From Streptomyces sp. CC228A (GTDB lineage Bacteria; Actinomycetota; Actinomycetes; Streptomycetales; Streptomycetaceae): DNA of 64,000 bases. The stretch's first letter is position 1. Every line of letters begins with the position of its first letter. Under the pieces are notes generated by a model. That model was not told where the DNA came from, did not search any database, and was given only the letters and a program-made list of their open reading frames with translations. The stretch lies in assembly GCF_021390935.1 (NCBI RefSeq), contig NZ_JAJPUI010000002.1, positions 372,001-436,000 on the forward strand. Reading direction: 5' to 3'. This document shows positions 49,444-59,122 of this stretch, piece after piece. The position numbers and the translations under genes are program-made.

Positions 49444-49773
49444 CGCTCGTTGACTCTCCTTGATCTGGACCTGCGGGGGTGACCTGCGGGGCGGGGATGG
49501 GCGGGGGTGGGGTCTCACGGACTTCCGGCCGACGCGCGAGGCCCGGTGGCCGTCCCGGAGGGGCCGTGGGCCGCTTCGGCGTCGCGGAAAGCGCCGTCAC
49601 CCGCGCATGGGCGGCGCGGTGGGCTCGGTACAGCCTATCGAAGGAAGGTTCTGCCGCGACATAGGGCGCACAGGAGGCGCACGATGCGTGTCGTATGCCC
49701 TCCTGTGCTCCTGCCGCGGGCGCGGGGAGCAGGACGGCGCGGGACGCGGCCGGGGCCGGCCCGCGCCGCGCCC
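49444..49773 (-). other. 330-bp thrC-thrB gap with hairpin
   Basis: No gene is visible. Arms GCACAGGAGG (49668-49677) and CCTCCTGTGC (49699-49708) could form a 10-bp hairpin with a 21-nt loop, 65 bp after the thrC stop, so thrB may need its own promoter here. Confidence 0.5.
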
Positions 49774-50844
49774 TCAGGCGAGGCCGAGGCGCTCCGCGGC
49801 GGCCGCGGCGTCGACCGGGACGGTGACCGGCTGCGGGGCGCCGGCGACGGCCCAGTCCGGGTCCTTCAGCCCGTTCCCGGTGACCGTGCAGACGATCGTC
49901 TGGCCCGGGTCGACCTTGCCCTGCTCCGCGGCCTTCAGCAGGCCGGCGACGGACGCGGCGGACGCGGGCTCGACGAAGACGCCCTCCTGCGCGGCCAACA
50001 GCCGGTAGGCGCGCAGGATCTCACGGTCCGTCACCTCGTCGATGAAGCCGCCGGACTCGTCGCGGGCCGCCAGGGCGTAGTCCCAGGAGGCCGGGTTGCC
50101 GATGCGGATGGCGGTGGCGATGGTGGACGGGTCCTTGACGACCTCGCCGCGCACCAGGGGCGCGGAGCCGGAGGCCTGGAAGCCCCACATGCGCGGGGTG
50201 CGGGTGGCGGCGCCGTCGGCCGCGTACTCGCGGTAGCCCTTCCAGTACGCGGTGATGTTGCCCGCGTTGCCGACCGGCAGGACGTGGATGTCGGGGGCGT
50301 CGCCGAGCATGTCCACGATCTCGAACGCGGCGGTCTTCTGGCCCTCGATCCGCACCGGGTTGACGGAATTGACCAGCGCCACGGGGTAGTTGTCGGACAG
50401 GGCGCGGGCCAGCGTCAGGCAGTCGTCGAAGTTCCCGTCCACCTGGAGGATCTTCGCGCCGTGGACGAGCGCCTGGCCCATCTTGCCGAGCGCGATCTTG
50501 CCCTGCGGCACGAGCACCGCGGAGACCATTCCGGCCCGCACCGCGTAAGCGGCCGCGGAAGCGGAGGTGTTGCCGGTGGAGGCGCAGATGACGGCCTTCG
50601 CGCCCTCCTCCTTGGCCTTGCTGATGGCCATGGTCATCCCGCGGTCCTTGAAGGACCCGGTGGGGTTCGCACCCTCGACCTTCAGGTGGACGGCGCAGCC
50701 GGTGCGCTCGGAGAGGACCTGGGCCGGGACGAGCGGCGTACCACCCTCACGCAGCGTCACGACCGGCGTGGTGTCCGTGACCGGAAGGCGGTCCCGGTAC
50801 TCCTCGATGATGCCGCGCCACTGGTGGGTGCCGTTGCTGGTCAT
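49774..50844 (-). CDS. thrC: threonine synthase
   Basis: The 356-residue PLP enzyme converts O-phosphohomoserine to threonine. The PLP Lys lies in [17 protein letters not shown] (about residue 69), and [15 protein letters not shown] and the [12 protein letters not shown] phosphate-binding loop fit the short bacterial ThrC class. ATG 50844 is 5 bp after the hom stop, so the two are co-transcribed. Confidence 0.96.
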   Translation of the reverse strand: MTSNGTHQWRGIIEEYRDRLPVTDTTPVVTLREGGTPLVPAQVLSERTGCAVHLKVEGANPTGSFKDRGMTMAISKAKEEGAKAVICASTGNTSASAAAYAVRAGMVSAVLVPQGKIALGKMGQALVHGAKILQVDGNFDDCLTLARALSDNYPVALVNSVNPVRIEGQKTAAFEIVDMLGDAPDIHVLPVGNAGNITAYWKGYREYAADGAATRTPRMWGFQASGSAPLVRGEVVKDPSTIATAIRIGNPASWDYALAARDESGGFIDEVTDREILRAYRLLAAQEGVFVEPASAASVAGLLKAAEQGKVDPGQTIVCTVTGNGLKDPDWAVAGAPQPVTVPVDAAAAAERLGLA

Positions 50845-50849
50845 GGGTC

Positions 50850-52139
50850 CTACTCCCCTTCAACACGCATGATGCTGGCGACACCGCGCACGGTGTCGAG
50901 CTGACGCAGTGCCTCGACGGTCCCGGAGAGGGCGGCGTCGGGCGCGCGGTGGGTGACGACGACGAGGGATGCCTCTCCGTCCTTGCCCTGCTGGGTGACG
51001 GTGTCGATCGACACCCCGTGCTCAGCGAAGACGGTGGCGACCTGGGCGAGGACGCCCGGCTTGTCGGCCACGTCGAGGCTGATGTGGTACCGCGTGACGA
51101 CCTCGCCCATGGCGCTCACGGGCAGCTGGGTGTACGCGGAGTCGCCGGGTCCCGTCGCGCCGCCCCGGCGGTTGCGGCACACGGCGACGAGGTCGCCGAG
51201 CACGGCCGAGGCGGTCGGCGAACCGCCGGCGCCCGGGCCGTAGAACATGAGCTGCCCGGCGGCCTCGGACTCGACGAACACGGCGTTGTAGGCGCCGCGC
51301 ACGGAGGCCAGCGGGTGGCTGAGGGGGATCATCGCGGGGTGCACGCGCGCGGTGACGGACCCGCCGTCGGCGGCGCGCTCGCAGATGGCGAGCAGCTTGA
51401 TGGTGCAGCCCATGCGTTTCGCGGAGGCGAAGTCGGCGGCGGTGACCTCGGTCATGCCCTCGCGGTAGACGTCGTCGAGCCGTACGCGCGTGTGGAAGGC
51501 GATGCCGGCGAGGATCGCGGCCTTGGCGGCGGCGTCGAAGCCCTCGACGTCGGCGGTCGGGTCGGCCTCGGCGTACCCGAGCGCGGTGGCCTCGTCGAGG
51601 GCCTCGGAGTAGCCCGCACCGGAGGTGTCCATCTTGTCGAGGATGAAGTTGGTGGTGCCGTTCACGATGCCGAGCACCCGGTTCACCTTGTCGCCGGCGA
51701 GGGACTCGCGCAGCGGCCGGATGAGCGGGATGGCGCCGGCGACGGCCGCCTCGTAGTACAGGTCCCGGCCGTGCTCCTCGGCGGCCGCGTGCAGGGCGGC
51801 TCCGTCCTGGGCGAGCAGGGCCTTGTTGGCGGAGACGACGGAGGCGCCGTGCGCGAACGCGGTGGTGATGAGCGTCCTGGCCGGCTCGACACCGCCGATC
51901 ACCTCGACCACGACGTCGATGTCCCCGCGTTTGACGAGGGCCATGGCGTCGGTGGTGACGAGCTCCGGGTCGATGCCCTCGCGGACCTTGGAGGGCCGGC
52001 GCACGGCGACCCCGGCGAGCTCGACGGGGGCGCCGATGCGGGCGGCGAGGTCGTCGGCGTGCGTCGTCATGATGCGCGCCACCTCGGAGCCGACCACTCC
52101 ACAGCCCAGCAGCGCCACCTTCAGCGGACGCGTACGCAT
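50850..52139 (-). CDS. hom: homoserine dehydrogenase
   Basis: The 429-residue enzyme reduces aspartate semialdehyde to homoserine. The Rossmann motif is [13 protein letters not shown] (about residues 8-20), the catalytic region includes [12 protein letters not shown] and [20 protein letters not shown], and the C-terminal 75 residues form an ACT domain ([20 protein letters not shown]) for threonine feedback. GAGGTCGG precedes two adjacent ATGs (52142, 52139); 52139 has the better spacing. Confidence 0.96.
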   Translation of the reverse strand: MRTRPLKVALLGCGVVGSEVARIMTTHADDLAARIGAPVELAGVAVRRPSKVREGIDPELVTTDAMALVKRGDIDVVVEVIGGVEPARTLITTAFAHGASVVSANKALLAQDGAALHAAAEEHGRDLYYEAAVAGAIPLIRPLRESLAGDKVNRVLGIVNGTTNFILDKMDTSGAGYSEALDEATALGYAEADPTADVEGFDAAAKAAILAGIAFHTRVRLDDVYREGMTEVTAADFASAKRMGCTIKLLAICERAADGGSVTARVHPAMIPLSHPLASVRGAYNAVFVESEAAGQLMFYGPGAGGSPTASAVLGDLVAVCRNRRGGATGPGDSAYTQLPVSAMGEVVTRYHISLDVADKPGVLAQVATVFAEHGVSIDTVTQQGKDGEASLVVVTHRAPDAALSGTVEALRQLDTVRGVASIMRVEGE

Positions 52140-52245
52140 CATCCGACCTCGTTTCCGTTCCTGCTTCGTATTTCTACGGTGGTCCAGTCTCACTCACCGG
52201 ACGGGAGTTTCTATCCCCCGTCCGGATCCTGAGACATCTATTTCA

Positions 52246-53637
52246 TCAGCCGACATCGAGAGACAGAAGATCTTCCTCTGTCTCCCGACGTACGATCACC
52301 CGCGCCGCGCCGTCCTTGACGGCGATGACGGGCGGGCGCAGAGCGTGGTTGTAGTTGCTGGCCATGGACCGGCAGTAGGCGCCGGTGGCCGGCACGGCGA
52401 CGAGGTCCCCCGGCGCGATGTCCGCCGGCAGGAACGCGTCCCGCACGACGATGTCGCCGCTCTCGCAGTGCTTGCCGACGACCCGGGTGAGCATCGGCTC
52501 GGCGTCGGAGGTGCGGGACACGAGGGCGACGCTGTACTCGGCGTCGTACAGCGCGGTCCGGATGTTGTCCGACATGCCGCCGTCGACGGAGACGTACGTG
52601 CGCAGCCCCTCCAGCGCCTTGACGGTGCCCACCTCGTACAGCGTGAAGGCCGTGGGCCCGACGATGGCCCGGCCGGGCTCCACGGAGATCCGGGGCGTGG
52701 CCAGCCCGGCGGCCTCGCACTCCCGCGAGACGATCTCGCTGAGGGCCTTGGCGATCTCGTGGGGCTCGCGCGGGTCGTCGTCGGAGGTGTACGCGATGCC
52801 CAGCCCGCCCCCGAGGTCGATCTCGGGCAGCTCGACGCCGTGCTCGTCGCGGACCATGGCCAGCAGCGAGACCACCCGCCGCGCGGCGACCTCGAACCCG
52901 GCCATGTCGAAGATCTGCGACCCGATGTGCGAGTGGATGCCGACCAGTTCGAGGGAGTCCAGCTGGAGCACCCGCCGCACGGCCTCGGCGGCCTGCCCGC
53001 CGGCGAGGGCGATGCCGAACTTCTGGTCCTCGTGGGCGGTGGCGATGAACTCGTGCGTGTGCGCCTCGACGCCGACCGTCACCCGGATCTGCACGCGCTG
53101 GCGCCTGCCGAGGGACTGGGCGACGTGCGCCACCCGCACGATCTCCTGGAAGGAGTCGAGCACGATCCGCCCGACACCCGCCTCCACGGCCCGCCGGATC
53201 TCGTCCATGCTCTTGTTGTTGCCGTGGAAGGCGATGCGCTCCGCCGGCATGCCCGCGGACAGTGCCGTGGCCAGCTCGCCCCCGGAGCACACGTCCAGGT
53301 TCAGCCCCTCCTCCCGCAGCCAGCGCACGACGGCCCGCGAGAGGAACGCCTTCCCCGCGTAGAAGACGTCGGCGTCCTTGCCGAAGGCGTCGGCCCAGGC
53401 ACGGCAGCGGGCCCGGAAGTCGTCCTCGTCGAGGACGTACGCGGGCGTCCCGAACTCCTCGGCGAGGGAGCCGACATCGATGCCGCCCACGGTGACGGCC
53501 CCGGTGCCGTCCCGCCGGACGGTCCTGGCCCACACCTTCTCGTCGAGGCGGTTCAGGTCGGCGGGCGGCGGGCTGTAGTGGCCCTCGGGCAGCACGTCGG
53601 CGTGGCGGGGCCCGGCGGGGTGTGCGGAACGGCTCAT
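52246..53637 (-). CDS. lysA: diaminopimelate decarboxylase
   Basis: The 463-residue fold-III PLP enzyme makes lysine from meso-diaminopimelate. The PLP Lys lies in [15 protein letters not shown] (about residue 77), with [10 protein letters not shown], the [12 protein letters not shown] loop and the CESGD and EYSVALVSR regions. The gene follows the ArgS-like gene by 15 bp and precedes hom by 106 bp. Confidence 0.96.
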   Translation of the reverse strand: MSRSAHPAGPRHADVLPEGHYSPPPADLNRLDEKVWARTVRRDGTGAVTVGGIDVGSLAEEFGTPAYVLDEDDFRARCRAWADAFGKDADVFYAGKAFLSRAVVRWLREEGLNLDVCSGGELATALSAGMPAERIAFHGNNKSMDEIRRAVEAGVGRIVLDSFQEIVRVAHVAQSLGRRQRVQIRVTVGVEAHTHEFIATAHEDQKFGIALAGGQAAEAVRRVLQLDSLELVGIHSHIGSQIFDMAGFEVAARRVVSLLAMVRDEHGVELPEIDLGGGLGIAYTSDDDPREPHEIAKALSEIVSRECEAAGLATPRISVEPGRAIVGPTAFTLYEVGTVKALEGLRTYVSVDGGMSDNIRTALYDAEYSVALVSRTSDAEPMLTRVVGKHCESGDIVVRDAFLPADIAPGDLVAVPATGAYCRSMASNYNHALRPPVIAVKDGAARVIVRRETEEDLLSLDVG

Positions 53638-53652
53638 GGCTGTCTGGCTTCC

Positions 53653-54804
53653 TCAGAGGTGTTCGGGGGCGCGGATGCCGAGCAGGGACAGGCCGCCGGC
53701 CAGCACCGTCCCGGCGGCTTCGGCGAGCGCGAGCCGGGAGCGGTGGGCGGCCGTGGGTTTCTGGTCCCCGCGGGGCAGCACGGCGTGCTGGAACCCGAGG
53801 AACGCGTCGGCGACGACCTCCAGGTGCCGGGCGACCCGGTCGGGCGCGCGGTGCCGGGCCGCGCCGAGGAGGACGAGGGGGTGGTCCGCGAGGGCGTGCA
53901 CGAGGCGGGCGGCCTCGCCGTTCCCGCTGTCGCGGCCGCTGCCGCTGCCGTGACGGTCACCGTCCACGCCGCCGTGACGACCGCCGTCCGCACCGCCGTG
54001 ACGGCCACTGTCCGGGCCGACGTCCGGGCCGCCGTGAGGGCTGCCGTGAGGGCTGCCTGCGCCGCCCGGCCCCTCGAATGAGGCGTGGAACCCCAGATCC
54101 CGGGCGTTGCGCTGCAGGGCGCGGGCCCGGGAGTGGGCGTACCGCACCAGGAAGAAGGGGTTGTCCTCGGTCTGCCGCAGCAGCGCGCCCGGCTCCGGCA
54201 CGCGGTCGTGGCGGGCGGGCCGGAGCAGCGCCCACCGCCCCGCGTCAGGCCCGAGGGCGGCGAGGACGTCGTAGTGGGCGGCCCGCACGGCGAGCCGCTC
54301 CCCGCGAGCGGCGTACCGGACGCGCCCGCCCTGCGACCGCACCAGCGCGGCGACCGCGTCGCCGACGACCCGCTCCCGCTCCTCGCCCCGGAGGGCGGTG
54401 CCGTACTCCGCACCGAAGAGGTGCAGGTCTTCGTCGCGCAGGGCGTCACCGTGCCCGTAAGCGGGCCCCTGCGCGAGGATCCTGCGCACGAGGGCCCGGT
54501 CGGCGTCGCCGCGGGCGGCGGAACGGAGCGTGAGGTTCAGGAACCCGGGCCCGGTGATGTCGACGCGCGCAATGCCCGGCTCGTCCAGCAGCCGCTCCCG
54601 CAGCACCTCGGCGACCCGCCGGGGCGGCAGGCCGGCACCGCGGGCGAGCTGCAGCGCGGCGTTGGTGGCCCAGTCCCCGCACCCACCGGGCCGCGGCCGC
54701 TCGACAACCACGCGCGGCGGCACCTCGACCTCCCGCAGCGCACCCTCGCCCACCGCGCGGCGCACGGCGTGCAGCACGGTGTGGGAGAGATCCGCGGGGG
54801 TCAC
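53653..54804 (-). CDS. nrtL: ArgS-related anticodon-binding protein (NrtL-type), no catalytic core
   Basis: The 383-residue protein has the N-terminal additional domain of arginyl-tRNA synthetase (GDWATNAALQLARGAGLPPR, GPGFLNLTL) fused almost directly to a DALR-type anticodon-binding domain. The HIGH and KMSKS-bearing Rossmann core is absent, so it cannot be an active synthetase. An insert of about 45 Gly/His/Asp residues with near repeats interrupts the DALR part (about residues 235-285). I recall the name NrtL for such proteins next to lysA. GTG 54804 follows TACGCT by six bases, so the mRNA is probably leaderless. A role in arginine or tRNA sensing is only a guess. Confidence 0.85.
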   Translation of the reverse strand: MTPADLSHTVLHAVRRAVGEGALREVEVPPRVVVERPRPGGCGDWATNAALQLARGAGLPPRRVAEVLRERLLDEPGIARVDITGPGFLNLTLRSAARGDADRALVRRILAQGPAYGHGDALRDEDLHLFGAEYGTALRGEERERVVGDAVAALVRSQGGRVRYAARGERLAVRAAHYDVLAALGPDAGRWALLRPARHDRVPEPGALLRQTEDNPFFLVRYAHSRARALQRNARDLGFHASFEGPGGAGSPHGSPHGGPDVGPDSGRHGGADGGRHGGVDGDRHGSGSGRDSGNGEAARLVHALADHPLVLLGAARHRAPDRVARHLEVVADAFLGFQHAVLPRGDQKPTAAHRSRLALAEAAGTVLAGGLSLLGIRAPEHL

Positions 54805-55230
54805 GGGACAAGCGTAGGCGAGGAGGGGGGTGGCCACGCGAACCGGTTCCGCGATACGAACACCCCGGCGCACCCCGCCTCACCTCGGCCGCCGCGGTGA
54901 GGTCCGCCGTGGGGTCGCTCCGGGCCCTGCTGTGCGGGTACGTCCCGGGCTTGCCTGTGGGGGCAGGACCCGGGCCGTGCTGTGGGGGTAGGCCCCGGGT
55001 TGAGTCCCCCTGTGGAGGTACGTCGGGGCTCCGCTGTGGGGGTACGCCCCGGGCTGCCGCCGACACCCGCACGACCGCGGGTGCCGCGCCCCGGGCTGCC
55101 GCCGACACCCCTACGACCGCGGGTGCCGCGCCCCGGGCGCTCCCCGGCAGCACGGCGACGGCCCAGCCGGCCTCCGCGCCGCCCCCGCCTCACCCGAGAG
55201 GGGTGTCCGGCCGGCCCCGGCTCCGCCGCT
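54805..55230. other. 426-bp gap with repeats
   Basis: No gene. Besides the nrtL -10 (54811-54816) it holds several degenerate copies of CTGTGGGGGTACG and the 42-bp repeat listed separately. Confidence 0.6.
55047..55144. repeat. 42-bp tandem repeat, about 2.3 copies
   Basis: CCCCGGGCTGCCGCCGACAC starts units at 55047 and 55089; they differ at one position, and a third begins at 55131. Confidence 0.85.
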
Positions 55231-55650
55231 TCAGCCCCGGGTACTGCCCGCCCGGCCTGCCCCGTGGCATCCGTCCATGGGCGGCGTGACGAGCCCGCGC
55301 ACGACCCGCACCAGCTCGCCGGGCTCGAAGGGCTTGGCGAGGAAGGCGTCGACGCACACGTCGTCGGCCTGCACTTCGTCCTGTGCGCAGGCGCTGATCA
55401 GCACGACAGGCACATGCCGCGTCCGCGCGTCACCACGCAGGAGAGCGGCGGTCCGGAGCCCGCCCAGCCGGGGCATGACGACATCGAGGGTGACGAGGTC
55501 GGGCCGCACGTCATGGATCACTTCAAGACACTCGGCACCATCGGCCGCGGTCACGACCTCGAAGCCCTCCAGCTCAAGGTTGACCCTGATCAACTGCCGG
55601 ATGACCCGGTTGTCGTCCACAACCAGCACCCGCCCGGACGCGCCTGACAC
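55231..55650 (-). CDS. stand-alone response regulator receiver domain
   Basis: The 139-residue protein is a single receiver domain: acidic pair in VLVVDDNRVIRQ (residues 7-18), phospho-acceptor Asp in LVTLDVVMP (about 55), Ser switch in VLISACAQ and Lys in FLAKPFEPG. No output domain follows; the C-terminus is Gly/Arg rich. Such proteins act by binding a partner or in phosphorelay. GTG 55650 follows TACTCT (55657-55662) by six bases, suggesting a leaderless mRNA. No kinase adjoins it. Confidence 0.9.
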   Translation of the reverse strand: MSGASGRVLVVDDNRVIRQLIRVNLELEGFEVVTAADGAECLEVIHDVRPDLVTLDVVMPRLGGLRTAALLRGDARTRHVPVVLISACAQDEVQADDVCVDAFLAKPFEPGELVRVVRGLVTPPMDGCHGAGRAGSTRG

Positions 55651-55810
55651 AACTAGAGAGTAGGTCCCCGCCCACCCCTGCGTCCGGGTTTTCGCCACTT
55701 CCACCCCCACCAGGCGACCACACGCCACCCGACCACGGGAAATACCTGTTCACAGGCACCCGCCGAGAGCTGGTAGTGTTCTTCCCGTCGCCGCGAGCAG
55801 CAGCGACGAA

Positions 55811-55882
55811 GCCCCCGTAGCTCAGGGGATAGAGCAACGGCCTCCGGAGCCGTGTGCGCAGGTTCGAATCCTGCCGGGGGCA
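55811..55882 (+). tRNA. tRNA-Arg (anticodon CCG)
   Basis: The 72-nt cloverleaf has acceptor arms GCCCCCG/CGGGGGC with discriminator A, a D arm with TAGCTCAGGGGATAGAGCA, anticodon arm ACGGC-CTCCGGA-GCCGT giving CCG, and a T arm with GGTTCGAATCC. CCA is not encoded. It reads the very common CGG codon. It marks the boundary of syntenic and accessory DNA, and tRNA 3' ends are usual integration sites. Confidence 0.96.
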
Positions 55883-55900
55883 CTTCGCAGGAAGTGCCCG

Positions 55901-55940
55901 AAGACCCCGCCATCAGCGGAAACGCTGAGGTCGGGGTCTT
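55901..55940 (+). terminator. tRNA-Arg terminator
   Basis: AAGACCCCG (55901-55909) pairs with CGGGGTCTT (55932-55940); an inner TCAGCG/CGCTGA stem with a GAAA loop extends it, and TTGTTTGTTC follows. A 9-bp hairpin (GGGCACTTC/GAAGTGCCC, 55878-55899) overlaps the tRNA 3' end just before. Confidence 0.9.
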
Positions 55941-57370
55941 TGTTTGTTCTCTGCAGGTGACCACCGGCCACGGACAGGCCGCGTGTACCCCCGGACGGGC
56001 TCGACGCGCGGCCGGCCTGCGGCCGGCGGCTACTCGGGGGCTGCCGTGTCTGCCGCCTTCGGACAGGCTCGGTTCCCTATCCACCTCGGCGCCCGCGCCG
56101 ACGGCACATCTGAACCCCGGCGCTCGGTGCGGCATGCAGCCCCGCTGAGACCACGCAGCGGGGGCGCCCCTGTGGGGGCCTCCCTCGGTTCGGCGACGGG
56201 GAAGACGGCGGGAGGTTGCTGATCCCGGGTTCGTACGGGCCCGGAGGTGCGCGCGGGAGCGGTCCGAGGGGTACGCGTGCGCCTACAGGCGGACGCGGCG
56301 CTTGCCGGACATGCCGTATGCGTCGGACGAGCCGAAGGAGTCCTCTGACGCACCGCCCATCTGCTGACTCATCCACACCGGCGTGACGCCTGGTGCCCGC
56401 TGCCTGTTCCGCCTCGCGGCCGGCTTCCTGGGCGGTCCGTCCGCCACTTCCGTCCTTGCTTTGACCGCTGCAGCCCCCCACCCCGGGGCAGACGGCCCTC
56501 ACGCCCGCTGCGGCCCATGCGAGGAGTCGCCCACGGCCGGCGAAGCGATGGGTACCGGCGTCTCGGGCGCTGTTCTCGATGAAGCTCGTTCACCGACCGA
56601 TGCCCCTCCTCGCCGGTCGTACGGTCCTGCCGTTGCTCACAGCCGGGATGCATCCGCCCGCCCCGACCCCTCCGGGACTCGGGACCCGGGTCTGCGTCGG
56701 CGGATCCGCCGCGCCCGCATTTCTCGCCCTGGACCCCTGGCTACCGGGCATGCCGGACCGTTGGGCCAAGCCCCCACCTGCAACTTGGCCGTCGGCATGC
56801 AACTTTCTCGCGCCCCCTGCGGATCGGTGGCCTGCCGTACGCGTTACGCCCCCCGCCGCTTGACCACCCACGAGACCGTGCGGCCCCGGAAGCCCCGTCC
56901 AGAACGGGCAACCGCCTGTCGGCGTCGTGCGGTTGTGAGACAGGGGCAGCAGGCTGCCCACTTCCACGCAGCACCTCTCAAGGCCGTGGAGCCCTGCACG
57001 ACGCACACCACCCTCCTCCTCTGCACACCCCTGCCGGCCTGCCGCGCCCCCACCAGAGAGCGCAGCGCACCGAGGAGGATGCAAGGTGGGATTGGCGCTG
57101 CGCATCGTCCATGTCGACATCCGGGTCATCGGTGTCGACCCGCGCAGCGGAGGTCGTCGGCATCTCCCCGTCACCCCCTCACGGGCTGGGAAGCCCCAAG
57201 CTCCGCACGGACACAGCCAGCGACAGCCGCAGAGCCGAGGCGCTACAGCCTCCGCTCGGGCGCTTGGCCGCGGAGTGCCGGTTGCAGGCCGGCCGCTCCT
57301 GTCGTCGGCGAACGGGGACGAGTCGACACCCTGATCTCCGGTCTCATCGAGATCCCCCTACCCGACGGAC
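55941..57370. other. 1.4 kb of degraded accessory DNA
   Basis: Third-position GC bias is weak in every frame and no open frame shows a domain I recognise. One short minus-strand frame at 56283-56447 looks partly protein-like (separate entry), as does a short plus-strand stretch reading VDTLISGLIEIPLPDG just before the IS630 end. I read the region as remnants of older insertions next to the tRNA. Confidence 0.5.
56283..56447 (-). CDS. short ORF or gene remnant, function unknown
   Basis: A 54-codon frame begins at GTG 56447 (AAGGA six bases upstream) and ends RVRL-stop. The C-terminal half, VWMSQQMGGASEDSFGSSDA, has a natural composition unlike the noise around it. An in-frame stop lies about 25 codons upstream of the GTG. 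It could be the tail of a truncated gene. I do not recognise it. Confidence 0.25.
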   Translation of the reverse strand: MADGPPRKPAARRNRQRAPGVTPVWMSQQMGGASEDSFGSSDAYGMSGKRRVRL

Positions 57371-57372
57371 TA

Positions 57373-58478
57373 TTGATCAGAAACGGTTTGGGTTCTGGGT
57401 CGTTGGGTGGGTGTGAGCGATCTGGTGGGGGACGCGCGGCATCTGTCGCCGTCGGCGCAGGAGGCCCTGCGGCTGCGGGCGGTGGCCGCTCTGATGGCGG
57501 GGCGGGACCGCGAGGACGTGGCGGCAGTGTTCGGGGTGTCGCTGAAGGCGGTCGACGGCTGGTGGGCGAAGTGGCAGGCCGGTGGTCGGGAGGCCCTGGT
57601 CATGCGTCCTCGGGGTAAGCCGGTCGGTGTGCACCAGGTGCTCGGGGAGGCCGAGCAGGCCGCGGTGCGGCAGGCGGTCCTGGACCACCGGCCGTGTGAC
57701 GTGGGGCTTTCCGGTCAGCTGTGGACACGGCGGCTGGTGGGCGAGCTGATCGCGAAGCTGTACCGGGTGCGGCTGACCGAGGTGGGGGTGGGCAAGTATT
57801 TGAAGCGATGGGGGCTGTCCTTCCAGCGCCCGGACAAGCGGGCCGTCGAGCAGGACCCCGAGGCCGTCCGGCGCTGGCATGAAGAGACCTGGCCGAAGAT
57901 CCGCGTGCAGGCGAAGAAAGACGGCGGCGAGATCCTCTTCGCCGACCAGGTCGGCATCCGATCCGACCAGGTCACCGGCCGCACCTGGGGTGAGAAGGGG
58001 AAGACGCCCGTCGTGCGGCGGAGCGGGAACCGGTTCTCCGTGAACGCGATGTCGGCGATCAGCACCAAGGGCCGGATGCACTTCATGGTCTTCACCGAGT
58101 CCTTCACCGCCGAAGTGATGTGCCGCTTCCTGGGCCGGCTCGCCGGCCACTTCGACCACAAGGTCCACCTCGTGGTCGACGGTCACTCCGCGCACCGCTC
58201 GAAGAAGGTCCGCGACTGGCTCGCCGCCCACCCCGATGATGTAGAGCTGCACTTCCTGCCCCCGTACTCGCCCGAGCTGAACCCCGACGAGCTGGTCAAC
58301 GCCGACCTCAAGCACAGCCTGCCCAAGCAGCACCGGGCCCGCGACCAGGCCGAACTCGCTGCCGAAACCCGCCGCTTCTTCCGCAGGCGTCAGCGTCAGC
58401 CGCACATCGTCCGCGGCTACTTCGGTGGCCCACACGTCCGCTACGTCATGGACGAGAACCCCATGAGTTTCTGATCAA
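57373..58478 (+). mobile_element. IS630-family insertion sequence, intact
   Basis: The 1106-bp element has perfect 12-bp terminal inverted repeats, TTGATCAGAAAC (57373-57384) and GTTTCTGATCAA (58467-58478), and is flanked on both sides by TA (57371-57372, 58479-58480), the target duplication of IS630/Tc1-mariner elements. It encodes one transposase. Perfect ends suggest recent insertion. Confidence 0.95.
57407..58474 (+). CDS. IS630-family transposase
   Basis: The 355-residue protein has an N-terminal helix-turn-helix/winged-helix region (VAAVFGVSLKAVDGWWAKW) and a DDE catalytic domain with Asp in ILFADQVGIRSD (about residue 185), Asp in VHLVVDGHSAHRSK (about 247) and Glu in PPYSPELNPDELVN (about 288). 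Length is normal for one-frame IS630 proteins and the reading frame is intact. The stop lies inside the right inverted repeat. GTG 57407 and GTG 57413 are both possible starts. Confidence 0.93.
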   Translation: MGVSDLVGDARHLSPSAQEALRLRAVAALMAGRDREDVAAVFGVSLKAVDGWWAKWQAGGREALVMRPRGKPVGVHQVLGEAEQAAVRQAVLDHRPCDVGLSGQLWTRRLVGELIAKLYRVRLTEVGVGKYLKRWGLSFQRPDKRAVEQDPEAVRRWHEETWPKIRVQAKKDGGEILFADQVGIRSDQVTGRTWGEKGKTPVVRRSGNRFSVNAMSAISTKGRMHFMVFTESFTAEVMCRFLGRLAGHFDHKVHLVVDGHSAHRSKKVRDWLAAHPDDVELHFLPPYSPELNPDELVNADLKHSLPKQHRARDQAELAAETRRFFRRRQRQPHIVRGYFGGPHVRYVMDENPMSF

Positions 58479-58492
58479 TACGTGTGCCCCAT

Positions 58493-59122
58493 TCAGGAGC
58501 AGACCGTGACCACCCCTCCCTTTTCGCGCATCCACTGCTCGAGGTCAGCGCCACCGATTGCCCTCACCCCTCCGCCAGTCGAGACTTCAACCGGGCCGAA
58601 GATCGACCCCGTGAAACCCTCCAGAATCACATGCTCGTCCAGTCTGACTCTGAATGAATTCTGCATCGCTGCTGCACCGGTCAGATCAGCTCCGCAGAGG
58701 TTGACGTCCAACAGGGAAGCGCCCATGAGCTGTGCACCACGGAAGCTCGCACCCGATGCGTCGACGCCATAGAGAGAGGCCTTGCCGAAGTCTGCGCCGT
58801 CAAGAACAGCTGCCTTCATGACGGCGTCATCAAGATTGCATCGTACGAAGGAGGCACCCGTCAGGTCAGCCCCGGAAAGGTCGGCCCCTTGCATGTCAGC
58901 GCGATAGAGGTCCACCTCCTTGAGTGCCACGCCCGCCGACGTGGCGCCGCTGAACCAGGATGCAGAGAAGTCGCCTCCAGTAAGATCGGCACCCCTGAAA
59001 TCGAGGCCCACTGCGTCGAGGCCCCCTTCCCCTTCCCGTAGCCAATCCTGCAGTCGGTGAGCGGCTTCTGGGTCACGGGGGAACACGTGCGGCGTCCAAC
59101 CTTTACGGGCATCAGGTGACAT
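58493..59122 (-). CDS. pentapeptide-repeat protein
   Basis: The 209-residue protein consists, after a 45-residue N-terminus (MSPDARKGWTPHVFPRDPEA), of about twenty A(D/N)LXX-type pentapeptides, for example FRGADLTGGDFSAS, GADLSGADLTGASFV and GADFGKASLYGV, which fold as a right-handed quadrilateral beta helix. Some relatives protect DNA gyrase, others are effectors or of unknown role. The gene ends 15 bp from the right end of the IS630 element, so the insertion may have removed a downstream neighbour. AGGGAAG precedes ATG 59122. Its function cannot be called. Confidence 0.85.
   Translation of the reverse strand: MSPDARKGWTPHVFPRDPEAAHRLQDWLREGEGGLDAVGLDFRGADLTGGDFSASWFSGATSAGVALKEVDLYRADMQGADLSGADLTGASFVRCNLDDAVMKAAVLDGADFGKASLYGVDASGASFRGAQLMGASLLDVNLCGADLTGAAAMQNSFRVRLDEHVILEGFTGSIFGPVEVSTGGGVRAIGGADLEQWMREKGGVVTVCS

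Noticed and set aside
56383..57618. 411-codon plus-strand frame across the accessory region into the IS630 transposase
   Set aside because: It crosses the IS left end and reads the transposase in the wrong frame.
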